The notes beneath the pieces are model-generated. The model made no database searches. It worked only from the letters and a program-made list of their open reading frames with translations, and was not told where the DNA came from. DNA of 64,000 nt from an uncultured Litoreibacter sp. (GTDB taxonomy: Bacteria > Pseudomonadota > Alphaproteobacteria > Rhodobacterales > Rhodobacteraceae), in the NCBI GenBank assembly GCA_947492995.1, contig CANLOU010000004.1, positions 186,001-250,000 of the forward strand, read 5' to 3'. The translations under genes were made by a program, and so were the position numbers. Of the stretch, positions 9,368 through 17,658 are shown in pieces. The stretch's first letter is position 1. Each line of letters opens with the position of its first letter.

Positions 9368-10927
9368 TCAGCGCTTATGCACGATCAGCACTTGATCGCG
9401 CTTGTCGTTGTGCCATTTGGCCTGATGGATGAAGCAGCCGGAGATGTCTTCGCGCATCGCGTTCAATGCGTCTTGCATGGCGTCATCGGGGTGCTTGAAC
9501 GCCCCCTCGCGCAGGTAGCCCTGAAACAGGGCCGCGGTTTTGGGAAAGCCGCTGGTTTCGCGGGCCTTGGGCTGAAAGCGCAGGTCTTCGATGATGTAGA
9601 GGCCGCCTGATTTCAGCTTGGGGAAAAGTTCAGCAAAGGCGTGCTGCTGGTGGTGCGACAGGTGGCTGGCATCGTCCAGAACCACGTCGACCTTGTCGAG
9701 CTTCTTGGTGGCCTTGGCCAGCGCCTCGCGGGTGTTGAAGGTGGTGTGGATGGGCGTGACGCGGGCGTCTTTGACGTTGGCGTATTCCGCCTCGTCAATT
9801 GCGGTGATCTTGGCTTTTGTAAGGTATTTCAGCCACATAGGGAGCGTGGGGCTGTTGCCGGTTTCCGCATCCGACGGATCGCCCATGCCAAGCAGCACCA
9901 TGTTGAGCGCCTTCAGGCGGCTGGGCTGCAACAGCATGTGGTACAGCTCCGTGAAGCCGTGTTTCTGGCTGCCTTGATCGAGGGACATTTCGTCGGCGAT
10001 GTCGGTCAGGTTGACCCCGCCACGGCCCTTCTTGTCTGCATTGGTGACAACAGGGATCGAGGTGCCCGGCACCATCGTGGGTTCTTTGGGCTTGTGCGGG
10101 TTGGACTTGGGCATTGGCGCGTCGGAGGGGACAATGCCGTGCTTTTTGATGAGCTTGCCGATCAGGCTGTCGGGGTGCGGCTCGCCATTCTCGCGCTCGA
10201 TGATGCGCATGCGCATGCGGCGGCCCCAGAAATGAATGGAAAGCGTGTTGTCGGTGACATGATTGCTGAGGTCGAGGTTCGGCTTCAGCATCAAACGGCG
10301 CTTCTTGAAGCTGATCGGAAACAGCGCCTCTATCGGCATGGCGTATTTTTGCTCGCCGGTTTTGTGCAGGAAATGAGTGAGCGCCTGCGGACCCCAGACG
10401 CCCCAGGATTGCTCCCCCACATGGACGGGGTTTCCGGCGGCTTTCTTTTGGGCCATTTCCTCGCGCAGCTCGGGCTTGAACCAATCGGGGATGGCGTATT
10501 CGTCAGAGGTAAAGTCGATCAACCCTGCAAGCGTCTCGCTGTCGGCGGGCAGGCCTACAACGCCATTGTTGATGTGATGCTCAGATTCCCAGCCATGAAA
10601 ATGGCCGTTGGGCGAGGTGAATTTCTTGACGCAATAGGCGTCCGTGTCGGCCCAGATTTGGTCATCCGTTTTGGCCAACATGTTGTAGCGCCACTTGTCT
10701 GCCTGCGGGGCAGGAGAGCCAGTGCGTTTATGGGCGATGACGTGATCCATCGACATGATCTCGTTCGCATCGCAAACCTCGATCCCATCGGGAATGTTTC
10801 CAACCTCGCCATATGTGTACATCTTGACGTGGTGACCAGCGTCACGAAACGACACCGCGCAAAGCTGTTCCATATAGGTAAGGTTGCCGCCAATCCACAA
10901 TTGGGCGATCGCGTAGTCTTTGGTCAC
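9368..10927 (-). CDS. Glycosyltransferase-like / SAM methyltransferase fusion
   Basis: A 519-residue protein with two apparent catalytic halves. The N-terminal part (TKDYAIAQLWIGGNLTYMEQL, then WADTDAYCVKKF) resembles a sugar-binding-region glycosyltransferase with a DxD-like TDAYC site. The C-terminal part (about 320-519) has the pattern VVLDDASHLSHHQ then LKSGGLYIIEDLRF seen in macrocin/mycinamicin-type O-methyltransferases. Start GTG 10927 is chosen because GAGG lies 8-11 bases upstream and the protein begins where similarity begins; a much longer upstream open frame overlaps the divergent gene. It is the first gene of the minus-strand operon. A dual role in adding and methylating a sugar is inference. 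Confidence 0.72.
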   Translation of the reverse strand: MTKDYAIAQLWIGGNLTYMEQLCAVSFRDAGHHVKMYTYGEVGNIPDGIEVCDANEIMSMDHVIAHKRTGSPAPQADKWRYNMLAKTDDQIWADTDAYCVKKFTSPNGHFHGWESEHHINNGVVGLPADSETLAGLIDFTSDEYAIPDWFKPELREEMAQKKAAGNPVHVGEQSWGVWGPQALTHFLHKTGEQKYAMPIEALFPISFKKRRLMLKPNLDLSNHVTDNTLSIHFWGRRMRMRIIERENGEPHPDSLIGKLIKKHGIVPSDAPMPKSNPHKPKEPTMVPGTSIPVVTNADKKGRGGVNLTDIADEMSLDQGSQKHGFTELYHMLLQPSRLKALNMVLLGMGDPSDAETGNSPTLPMWLKYLTKAKITAIDEAEYANVKDARVTPIHTTFNTREALAKATKKLDKVDVVLDDASHLSHHQQHAFAELFPKLKSGGLYIIEDLRFQPKARETSGFPKTAALFQGYLREGAFKHPDDAMQDALNAMREDISGCFIHQAKWHNDKRDQVLIVHKR

Positions 10928-11086
10928 TTGTCTGCCTCGCAAAGGGCGGGTTTTCCCCGCTTTGTTGCTTATGATTGTTTCGATTCTCGCAAAGGGCGGG
11001 TTAGAAAGCAAGGAAAAGGTGATTCGTTTTTGACGAAAAAGCGGATCGAAAACAGCGGGGTAACCTGCGTTCGAGGCCAGTTGAGC
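10928..11086. promoter_or_regulatory. Divergent promoter region of the glycan operons with a 17-bp direct repeat
   Basis: The only intergenic space of the glycan cluster separates its two divergent operons. It holds a perfect 17-bp direct repeat, CTCGCAAAGGGCGGGTT, at 10936-10952 and 10986-11002, exactly 50 bp apart start to start. The first copy also forms an imperfect hairpin with CCCCGCTTTG just after it. A shared operator controlling both operons is inferred from position and spacing. Confidence 0.6.
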
Positions 11087-12118
11087 ATGAAGATCACCAT
11101 TGTCACCACGATGCGCAACGAAGGCGCGCATTTGCTGGAATGGATCGCCCATCACCGCGCTGCCGGTGTGAGCGGGTTCTTGGTGTATGTGAACGATTGC
11201 GAAGACGGGACAGGGGCCCTTTTGGATCTGCTGCCGGGCGTCGCGGTTATCCAGCAAGATGGGCGTGGCAAGCCACCCCAGTGGCGCGCGTTGAAGGCGG
11301 CCTGGGATCATCCGTTGGTGGCGGAGGCGGATTGGTTGGCTTGCCTTGATTGCGATGAGTTTGTCAATTTAAACAGTGACCTAGAAGGCGTTCCTGATCT
11401 GATAGAGCGCGTTGGCGGCGATGCCATTTTGTTGGCTTGGAGATTGTACGGGCATAACGGGATGGCGGATCTGAGCGATGCGCCAACGACAGAGCGGTTC
11501 ACGCGGGCGGCGTCTGAGGACATGCTGTACCCAGCGATTTCCAGCTACTTCAAAACGCTGTTTCGCCGCGAGGGCCCGTTTCGGCAATTGGGCGTGCATC
11601 GCCCCAAACAAAAGAACGCGGCGCGCCATGGCCTGCCTCACATTTCTGACGGTTCTGGCAAGACGCTGTCCGGGGCCGTGGTCGAAAATGACGGTCAGAT
11701 CATGCATTGGGGCCAGCCAATTGCCCGCAATCTGGTGCAATTGAACCACTATTCCTTACGCTCGGCGGCGGAGTTCATGGTCAAACGATCGCGCGGGCTG
11801 CCCAACCACCAAGACAAACAGATCGACCTGACCTACTGGGTCGAACGAAATTTTAACACGGTGGAGGATACATCCATCGCGCATATGCGGGCGGGGACCG
11901 AACAGGTATTGGCCGAATTTATGGATATTCCCGGAGTGGCGGAGGCACAGTCGGCATGCCGTGCATGGATGCGCAACCGCTTCGCTGAGCTGATGGGCGA
12001 CAAAGCCGCGCTTAAACTTTTTGGTCGGTTGCTGCTGGCAGGCGGCAGCGCCTCACTGCCGCGCGACGCCTCATTGCAGCTTGTCAACGCCTATAGGGGG
12101 CTCAATGCCAAAGGTTGA
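11087..12118 (+). CDS. Glycosyltransferase family 2-like protein
   Basis: A 343-residue protein starting MKITIVTTMRNEGAHLLEW, with WLACLDCDEFVNL as the DxD site and LGVHRPKQKN and VQLNHYSLRSAAEFMVK segments shared with the glycosyltransferase at 8354-9364. ATG 11087 follows a GAGG at 11073; the open frame continues upstream, but that part is antisense to the GT-methyltransferase gene and is a shadow. It overlaps the next gene by 14 bases, indicating coupled translation. It is a soluble enzyme without signal peptide; the sugar and acceptor are not predictable from sequence alone. Confidence 0.85.
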   Translation: MKITIVTTMRNEGAHLLEWIAHHRAAGVSGFLVYVNDCEDGTGALLDLLPGVAVIQQDGRGKPPQWRALKAAWDHPLVAEADWLACLDCDEFVNLNSDLEGVPDLIERVGGDAILLAWRLYGHNGMADLSDAPTTERFTRAASEDMLYPAISSYFKTLFRREGPFRQLGVHRPKQKNAARHGLPHISDGSGKTLSGAVVENDGQIMHWGQPIARNLVQLNHYSLRSAAEFMVKRSRGLPNHQDKQIDLTYWVERNFNTVEDTSIAHMRAGTEQVLAEFMDIPGVAEAQSACRAWMRNRFAELMGDKAALKLFGRLLLAGGSASLPRDASLQLVNAYRGLNAKG

Positions 12119-14378
12119 TGTTTACCAGTCTCGCGAGCTGAACGTTTCTCAGCGCCAAGGGCTTACCGCGTTGGAGTGCATCGGATGGGAAGATCCGGTG
12201 GGGGGCATGGGGCTAAGAGTGTTCTTCAAAGCTGGCACCGATTTTGCCCTGTTTGATCCCAAAAACCGCGACGGCTGCGCAAAATTCAGCGAGGCCCGCA
12301 GCATCAATGGTGGGTTGATGTTCATCGGCGGTGATGCCGCCATGTCCGACACAATTACGATGGCGCTGAAAGACGGCGCATTGCGGCTGCCTGTGACTGC
12401 GCCAGAGACCGACATGTTTGCGGACATGAATGTCTGTGTCGCAGAGCGCAACGGAGAGCCGATTGAAGTGATCGAGGAATGGGTGGCCTACCATGTCAGC
12501 CAAGTGGGGCTGCAGGGCTTGATCCTGATCGACCGAGAGCCACCAAAGTCCGAGCGCGGGTTTGAAAAGAAGCTTGCAAGATTTGCCGAAAAATCGGGTT
12601 TATCTGCCTTGGTTCACCTCAAATGTGAGGTGCCGCTTGGCCGTGAGGACCTGCCGCCAGCCTCCCATCCGTTCAACGCGCCTGACGCGCCGGGCAAAGA
12701 CCGCATGGAGGAATTGCCGACGGACCCCTGGACCGCGCCACTGGTGGATTTGCAGATATACGAGTTGCTGAAGTGGCGGTTTCTTGGCCGCGCACGTGCG
12801 GTCATGAATTTGGACCTGACCGACCTGCTGCAGCCGGGCCAGAACCCTTTTAAGACCGTGCATGACAGCTCGGTCGGGGTGATCCAGCTGATGGGGCAGC
12901 GCATTTACCCGTGGCGTGTCAGGCCGTCGAAGACACCTATGTTTGGGGACCACATCTGCCGACAGTTTGAAAACCCGCGGGCGAACAGGCGCTGGTGCGT
13001 GGCCCCCGCGCGACTTGGCTCGGAAAAAGTGTGGCGGTTTGTGCGTATTGTCGATGCAACGCCCGCACCCGAAGAGACCGCCAATTTCTGGCGCGCCATG
13101 GCGATCCGCCATCCTAAGAATACGGCAGCCGAAATTGTGCCGAAAACCTCGCTGATTGAGGATGAGCGCCTGTTGGAGATGGCCGATGACGTGTGGGGCC
13201 ATAACCCGGTCAGGGCACCGGAAAGCCGCATGGAAGACGCGCCAGCCGCCGCAATCAAAGGCGGGCGCACGCTGATTGTCACCTGCATGAAGAATGAAGG
13301 CCCCTTCATTCTGGAATGGATCGCCTATCACCGCGCCATCGGCGTGGACGACTTTTTGGTTTATACCAACGATTGCAACGACGGCACGGACGAGTTGCTG
13401 AACCTGCTGATGGATCGCGGCATATTGCAGCGCCGCGACAACAAGTTTCATGGCACCGATTTGAAGCCGCAGCATTGGGCGCTGGCCGCGTCCGACAAAG
13501 AGCCGATCCTGAAGAATGCCGGGTGGGTGATCTCGATGGACGTGGACGAGTTTATCAACGTGCATGTGGGCGAGGGGCGTTTGGACGACCTGTATAAGGC
13601 GGTTGGCGATGCCAACATGATTTCCTGCACCTGGCGGCTGTTTGGGAATGGCGACGTCCATGAATACCGGGATGACTTTCTGATCGACCAATTTGTGCGT
13701 TGCGCGCCGGAACTGTGCCGCAAACCGCATCAGGCATGGGGCTTCAAGACCTTGTTCCGCAATGTGGGTATCTACAAGAAAATGGGGGTCCATCGCCCCA
13801 AAGGGCTGAAGCCTGACCTGTGGGACCAGATCCGTTGGGTGAATGGGTCAGGCAAACCGATGCCCAAGAAGCTGATCCGCAACGGCTGGCGCTCGACCAC
13901 TGACAGCTATGGGTATGACCTTGTGACACTCAACCACTATGCGGTGCGATCCGCCGAGAGCTTTTTGGTCAAGCGCGACCGAGGGCGCGTGAACCATGTC
14001 GACCGCGATCAGGGTCTGAGCTACTGGTTCCGCATGAACAACAACTGGGAGGAAGACCGATCCATCCAGACCAAGCGCGACCTTTTGAAAGCGGAGTTCG
14101 ACACGCTGATGGCAGACCCGGAGCTGCGGGCGGCGCATGAGTATTCGGTGGCCCAGCACAAATCCAAGATTGCCGAGCTGAAGGCGACGGAGAACTATTC
14201 CAAATTCTATGCTGAGTTGACGGGCGAGCGGATGGAGAACCTGTCTCGCATGCACAACTATTTTGGCGCGAATGTTTTTCTGGTCGGACCGGAATCAGTG
14301 CCCGACGAAATTGCGCTACAAGAGGAGGTCGAGCCCGATTTCTTCTTCACCGTAGAGCGCGCGAAGACGACTCACTGA
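12105..14378 (+). CDS. Tandem glycosyltransferase-like protein with degenerate N-terminal module
   Basis: A 757-residue protein with two related halves. The C-terminal half (about residue 385 onwards) is a complete Glyco_tranf_2_4 module: TLIVTCMKNEGPFILEWIAY, WVISMDVDEFINVH, MGVHRPKG and TLNHYAVRSAESFLVKRDRG. The N-terminal half keeps the fold signature only loosely (MNVCVAERNGEPIEVIEEW, then VMNLDLTDLLQP where DVDEF would be expected), so it may be a decayed or non-catalytic copy. ATG 12105 lies 4 bases after AGGGGG and inside the end of the previous gene. This is the second gene of the plus-strand glycan operon. Catalysis by the second half only is inferred. Confidence 0.8.
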   Translation: MPKVDVYQSRELNVSQRQGLTALECIGWEDPVGGMGLRVFFKAGTDFALFDPKNRDGCAKFSEARSINGGLMFIGGDAAMSDTITMALKDGALRLPVTAPETDMFADMNVCVAERNGEPIEVIEEWVAYHVSQVGLQGLILIDREPPKSERGFEKKLARFAEKSGLSALVHLKCEVPLGREDLPPASHPFNAPDAPGKDRMEELPTDPWTAPLVDLQIYELLKWRFLGRARAVMNLDLTDLLQPGQNPFKTVHDSSVGVIQLMGQRIYPWRVRPSKTPMFGDHICRQFENPRANRRWCVAPARLGSEKVWRFVRIVDATPAPEETANFWRAMAIRHPKNTAAEIVPKTSLIEDERLLEMADDVWGHNPVRAPESRMEDAPAAAIKGGRTLIVTCMKNEGPFILEWIAYHRAIGVDDFLVYTNDCNDGTDELLNLLMDRGILQRRDNKFHGTDLKPQHWALAASDKEPILKNAGWVISMDVDEFINVHVGEGRLDDLYKAVGDANMISCTWRLFGNGDVHEYRDDFLIDQFVRCAPELCRKPHQAWGFKTLFRNVGIYKKMGVHRPKGLKPDLWDQIRWVNGSGKPMPKKLIRNGWRSTTDSYGYDLVTLNHYAVRSAESFLVKRDRGRVNHVDRDQGLSYWFRMNNNWEEDRSIQTKRDLLKAEFDTLMADPELRAAHEYSVAQHKSKIAELKATENYSKFYAELTGERMENLSRMHNYFGANVFLVGPESVPDEIALQEEVEPDFFFTVERAKTTH

Positions 14379-14420
14379 CTGTTTCCAAAGACGAAACTGT
14401 CAGACTGTTTCATCTCTTTT
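14376..14420 (+). terminator. Possible terminator hairpin after the glycan operon
   Basis: TGACTGTTTC (14376-14385) pairs with GAAACTGTCA (14393-14402) with one central mismatch across a 7-base loop. A third GACTGTTTC follows at 14402-14410, then a T-rich stretch. The stem starts in the stop codon itself. The T-tract is interrupted, so efficiency is uncertain. Confidence 0.45.
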
Positions 14421-14576
14421 GATCGTATTTGAATAAAGTCCTGCGGCGTTGTTTCAACAAAACAAGGGGTTTGGACGGTGTCCTGCCTCGAAGTCAGAAG
14501 AATTAAAATCAAACTGTAATATCCTGAAAATAAATAATTAAGTTCCAGTGGCTCAAACAATCCCTCGTGTTTTTAC
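14379..14576. other. AT-rich intergenic gap
   Basis: About 198 bases, visibly more AT-rich than the surrounding genes, between the glycan operon and the glycoside-hydrolase-like gene. Besides the hairpin at its left end it shows runs such as AAAATAAATAATTAAG near 14527-14542, which may include the promoter of the next gene. No gene is visible on either strand. Confidence 0.45.
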
Positions 14577-16304
14577 ATGGGGGTAAAACAGGTGCTACAA
14601 CTCAGAGACTTAGACGTCACCGGTCCGACCGGCGACGCGATGACAATCACGGAAAACATGTTCGGAGCGCGCTATAACGCTTGGCGCAACTTCGACAATT
14701 TTTCAGAGCAAATTGAAGATGCAAGCTTTGGCATGATTATTTGGCCGGACGGCTATTTGTCCGAGGTCAATAATGGGGTCTATGGCCTTCAGCATGAGGG
14801 GTTGTTTGACCCAGATGCCGGTGGGAACAGGCCCGAGCTGAGCGAATTATTCTCATTCGCGGCGGCCAACAACATGGCCGTTTCCATCATTTTGCCGACG
14901 CGGCCATACCAAGATGACCCGGATGCGTTGAAAGCCGACGCGCTGAGCTTTCTTGACGATGTGTATTCCGGCAAGTTCGGTCCGCTGCCGGATAAACTGA
15001 TTTTCGAGATCGGCAACGAGTTTGACGCCGTGTTCGAAGGCAACGACATGCAGCAGGCCACCGACTACATCGAAGTTGTAAACGCCTATGCCGAAGTCAT
15101 CGCGAGCGTCGAAAACCGCTACGAGGTTAGTCCGGATCAGGTCAAATACAGCATCCAACTGGGCAAGACCGACGAAATCAACGAGGCGATGCTTGAGCTC
15201 GTCTCTGACGATGCTTTGTTGATGACCGATTTGCTGACCCACCACCGCTTTCCGTTTTTCGCAAATGGGGCGGATAATCACGTGGAGACCACCCAGCAAG
15301 GAGTCGATGACTGGTCTGACGCTATCGACGACGCAGGTGGGGACGCGCCCAATTTGTATTTGTCCGCCTACAACACGGCCAGTCTGACCCGCAAGGAAGC
15401 AGAGGCGAAGTTCCTTGACGACTACCCCGATCAGGAGGTCGACCTGGAGGGGCGCACAAATCTTGAGTTTGAACAGTTTTACCAAGACCAGTTGGATGTC
15501 AGGGACCATGGCCTGGAGCATGGCAAAAACCTGCTCCAGATTTTCAGCGAATACCAACCCATCGGCGTCGAAGCGGCGGGAACATATGGCTGGGATACCA
15601 TCCACGCCGCGCGCTCCAGCCTTAATGGCACGGACGGGGAGCCTTACGTCTTCGCGGGAGGGGCCGCGCAGGACATGATGGCCGAAAGTCTGATCGGCAC
15701 CCACACGCTGGATTGGTACCAGCAAAACGATCATCGGACAGATGACGAGGTCTCTCTCTTTGGTTTCGACAGCGCCGATAAACTGGTGATCTTTGTCACG
15801 GCGCCGGATTTTGACGGGGAGTCGCTAACCACATCCCTGGCGATGGACGGTTTGGGCGAGACAGTCGCTGTCTGGGGGGAAAGCCTCACCGCCGAGACAC
15901 CGGAGAATTGGAACGAATTGTTTGACGTCCCAGTGACGCCGGGGGTGGATCAATCGCCTGAGGCCGAGACCTATGCCGTTGCGACGCGAGAGGAGTTCAC
16001 GCCTGATGTGCGTGGCGACGACATCCAAATCACGTTCACCCAACCCAATGAAGTGGTCCGTTTGACATTCGCCCGCACGGAAGAGGGGCGGGACGAAATT
16101 GAGACATGGCATGACGGGACGCCTGCCGAACTTGACGGTGTTGTGCCGATTGGCCCAAACCCCACCCCGATAGACCCCGGGGAAGACCCGGACGCCGATG
16201 AGCCGCAAGAAGACGCCGATGGCGGCGACGACGGCGGCGGTGGGTTCCCGGTCGAGGCGCTTCTGCTTGGACTGCTTCTGCCGCTGCTGATGGGGCTGGG
16301 GTAG
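14577..16304 (+). CDS. Glycoside-hydrolase-like protein with Gly/Asp linker and hydrophobic C-terminal tail
   Basis: An acidic 575-residue protein. The first 400 residues look like a (beta/alpha)8 glycosidase: the segment FEIGNEFDAV resembles the acid/base N-E motif of clan GH-A enzymes, and IFSEYQPIGVEAAG could hold the second glutamate. No N-terminal signal peptide and no RTX repeats are seen. The C-terminus has a Pro/Asp/Gly-rich linker and then FPVEALLLGLLLPLLMGLG, a hydrophobic tail without the basic end typical of sorting anchors. Start choice is open: ATG 14577 lacks a Shine-Dalgarno, GTG 14592 has GGGGG 8 bases upstream, and ATG 14640 is also possible. Its place after the glycan operon suggests action on a surface polysaccharide (inference). 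Confidence 0.6.
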   Translation: MGVKQVLQLRDLDVTGPTGDAMTITENMFGARYNAWRNFDNFSEQIEDASFGMIIWPDGYLSEVNNGVYGLQHEGLFDPDAGGNRPELSELFSFAAANNMAVSIILPTRPYQDDPDALKADALSFLDDVYSGKFGPLPDKLIFEIGNEFDAVFEGNDMQQATDYIEVVNAYAEVIASVENRYEVSPDQVKYSIQLGKTDEINEAMLELVSDDALLMTDLLTHHRFPFFANGADNHVETTQQGVDDWSDAIDDAGGDAPNLYLSAYNTASLTRKEAEAKFLDDYPDQEVDLEGRTNLEFEQFYQDQLDVRDHGLEHGKNLLQIFSEYQPIGVEAAGTYGWDTIHAARSSLNGTDGEPYVFAGGAAQDMMAESLIGTHTLDWYQQNDHRTDDEVSLFGFDSADKLVIFVTAPDFDGESLTTSLAMDGLGETVAVWGESLTAETPENWNELFDVPVTPGVDQSPEAETYAVATREEFTPDVRGDDIQITFTQPNEVVRLTFARTEEGRDEIETWHDGTPAELDGVVPIGPNPTPIDPGEDPDADEPQEDADGGDDGGGGFPVEALLLGLLLPLLMGLG

Positions 16305-16313
16305 GGGTTCGGC

Positions 16314-17546
16314 CTAGAAAAAGGCCTGCAATCCCGTGATGGCGCGTCCAAGAATGAGAGCATGCACGTCGTGCGTGCCCTCATATGTGTTCACGGTTTC
16401 CAGATTCATCATGTGGCGGATGACCTGAAATTCCTCGGAGATGCCGTTGCCGCCATGCATGTCGCGGGCATGGCGCGCAATGTCCAACGCCTTGCCGCAG
16501 TTGTTGCGTTTCATCAGCGAAATCATTTCCGGCGCGGCGCGGCCTTCGTCAATCAGACGACCCACCCGCAACGAGCCTTGCAGCCCAAGCGTTATTTCCG
16601 TTTGCATGTCGGCCAGCTTCTTTTGGAAAAGCTGAGTCTGCGCGATTGGCTTATTGAACTGCTTGCGGTCCAGCCCGTATTGCCGCGCGGCATGCCAGCA
16701 GAACTCTGCCGCGCCCATCACGCCCCAGCTGATCCCGTACCGCGCGCGGTTCAGGCAGCCAAAAGGCCCTTTGAGGCCCTGCACGTCTGGCAGCAGCGCG
16801 TCTGCGCCGACTCTGACACCATCCATGACAATCTCGCCCGTGGTCGAGGCGCGCAGCGACAGCTTGCCGTCAATTTTTGGCGCCGTGAGCCCGTCCATGC
16901 CCTTTTCCAGAATGAAACCGCGAATTTTACCGTCATGCGCCTCGGATTTTGCCCAGACGACAAACACGTCCGCGAAAGGCGCGTTGGAAATCCACATTTT
17001 GGACCCGCTCAAGACGTACCCGTCGCCATCAGCCTTTGCGACGGTCTTCATCCCGGCAGGATCAGAGCCCGCGTCAGGTTCGGTCAGCCCAAAACAGCCC
17101 ACCAGATCACCGGCGGCCAAGCCGGGCAAATACTTGCGCCGCTGCTCTTCCGAGCCGTAGGCGTAGATCGGGTACATCACCAATGAGGATTGGACCGACA
17201 TCATCGAACGATAGCCCGAATCCACCCTCTCGATCTCGCGCGCGACCAGACCATAGGTGACATAGGAGGCGCCAAGGCCTCCGTATTCTTCCGGAACGGT
17301 CAGTCCCAAAAGGCCCGCATCCCCCATTTTCTTGAAAATGGAGGGGTCCGATACCTCATTCGAATAGGCCTCGATGATCTTTGGTGCCAACTCTGTCTGC
17401 GCAAACATCCGTGCCGCGTCGCGCAACATGCGTTCATCTTCGCTGAGCTGATCTTCAAGGTAGAACGCGTCCTCCCAATCGAACCGGCCCATGTCGGGCG
17501 CGTCTTTGGCTTTCAATGGAGCCTTGATAGGGGTGTTCACGTTCAT
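16314..17546 (-). CDS. gcdH: Glutaryl-CoA dehydrogenase-like acyl-CoA dehydrogenase
   Basis: FAD enzyme that oxidises and decarboxylates glutaryl-CoA to crotonyl-CoA in lysine, tryptophan and glutarate breakdown. The 410-residue protein has the acyl-CoA dehydrogenase N domain, the FAD-contacting [13 protein letters not shown] and [13 protein letters not shown] segments, and the catalytic glutamate in [17 protein letters not shown] at the C-terminus. RARYGISWG and the whole layout match glutaryl-CoA rather than short-chain enzymes. ATG 17546 follows GGAGAAG; an upstream in-frame TTG is rejected. It is a single gene divergent from the MoxR/CoxD-type gene. The substrate assignment is by family resemblance. 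Confidence 0.88.
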   Translation of the reverse strand: MNVNTPIKAPLKAKDAPDMGRFDWEDAFYLEDQLSEDERMLRDAARMFAQTELAPKIIEAYSNEVSDPSIFKKMGDAGLLGLTVPEEYGGLGASYVTYGLVAREIERVDSGYRSMMSVQSSLVMYPIYAYGSEEQRRKYLPGLAAGDLVGCFGLTEPDAGSDPAGMKTVAKADGDGYVLSGSKMWISNAPFADVFVVWAKSEAHDGKIRGFILEKGMDGLTAPKIDGKLSLRASTTGEIVMDGVRVGADALLPDVQGLKGPFGCLNRARYGISWGVMGAAEFCWHAARQYGLDRKQFNKPIAQTQLFQKKLADMQTEITLGLQGSLRVGRLIDEGRAAPEMISLMKRNNCGKALDIARHARDMHGGNGISEEFQVIRHMMNLETVNTYEGTHDVHALILGRAITGLQAFF

Positions 17547-17658
17547 TGATCTTCTCCGATGAAGTTTGTCCAATATCTACGCCGCTTGCGACCACTAGGC
17601 AATTGGTAGCCTTGACGTTGATGCGATGAGGTGCAGCTATAGCGGACCGGAGGACTCT

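Noticed and set aside
9641-11086. Long plus-strand open frame upstream of the 11087 transferase
   Set aside because: It lies antisense to the GT-methyltransferase gene and has no protein-family sense; only the part from 11087 is real.
12600-13793. 397-residue minus-strand open frame inside the tandem transferase
   Set aside because: Antisense to a gene with clear glycosyltransferase motifs.
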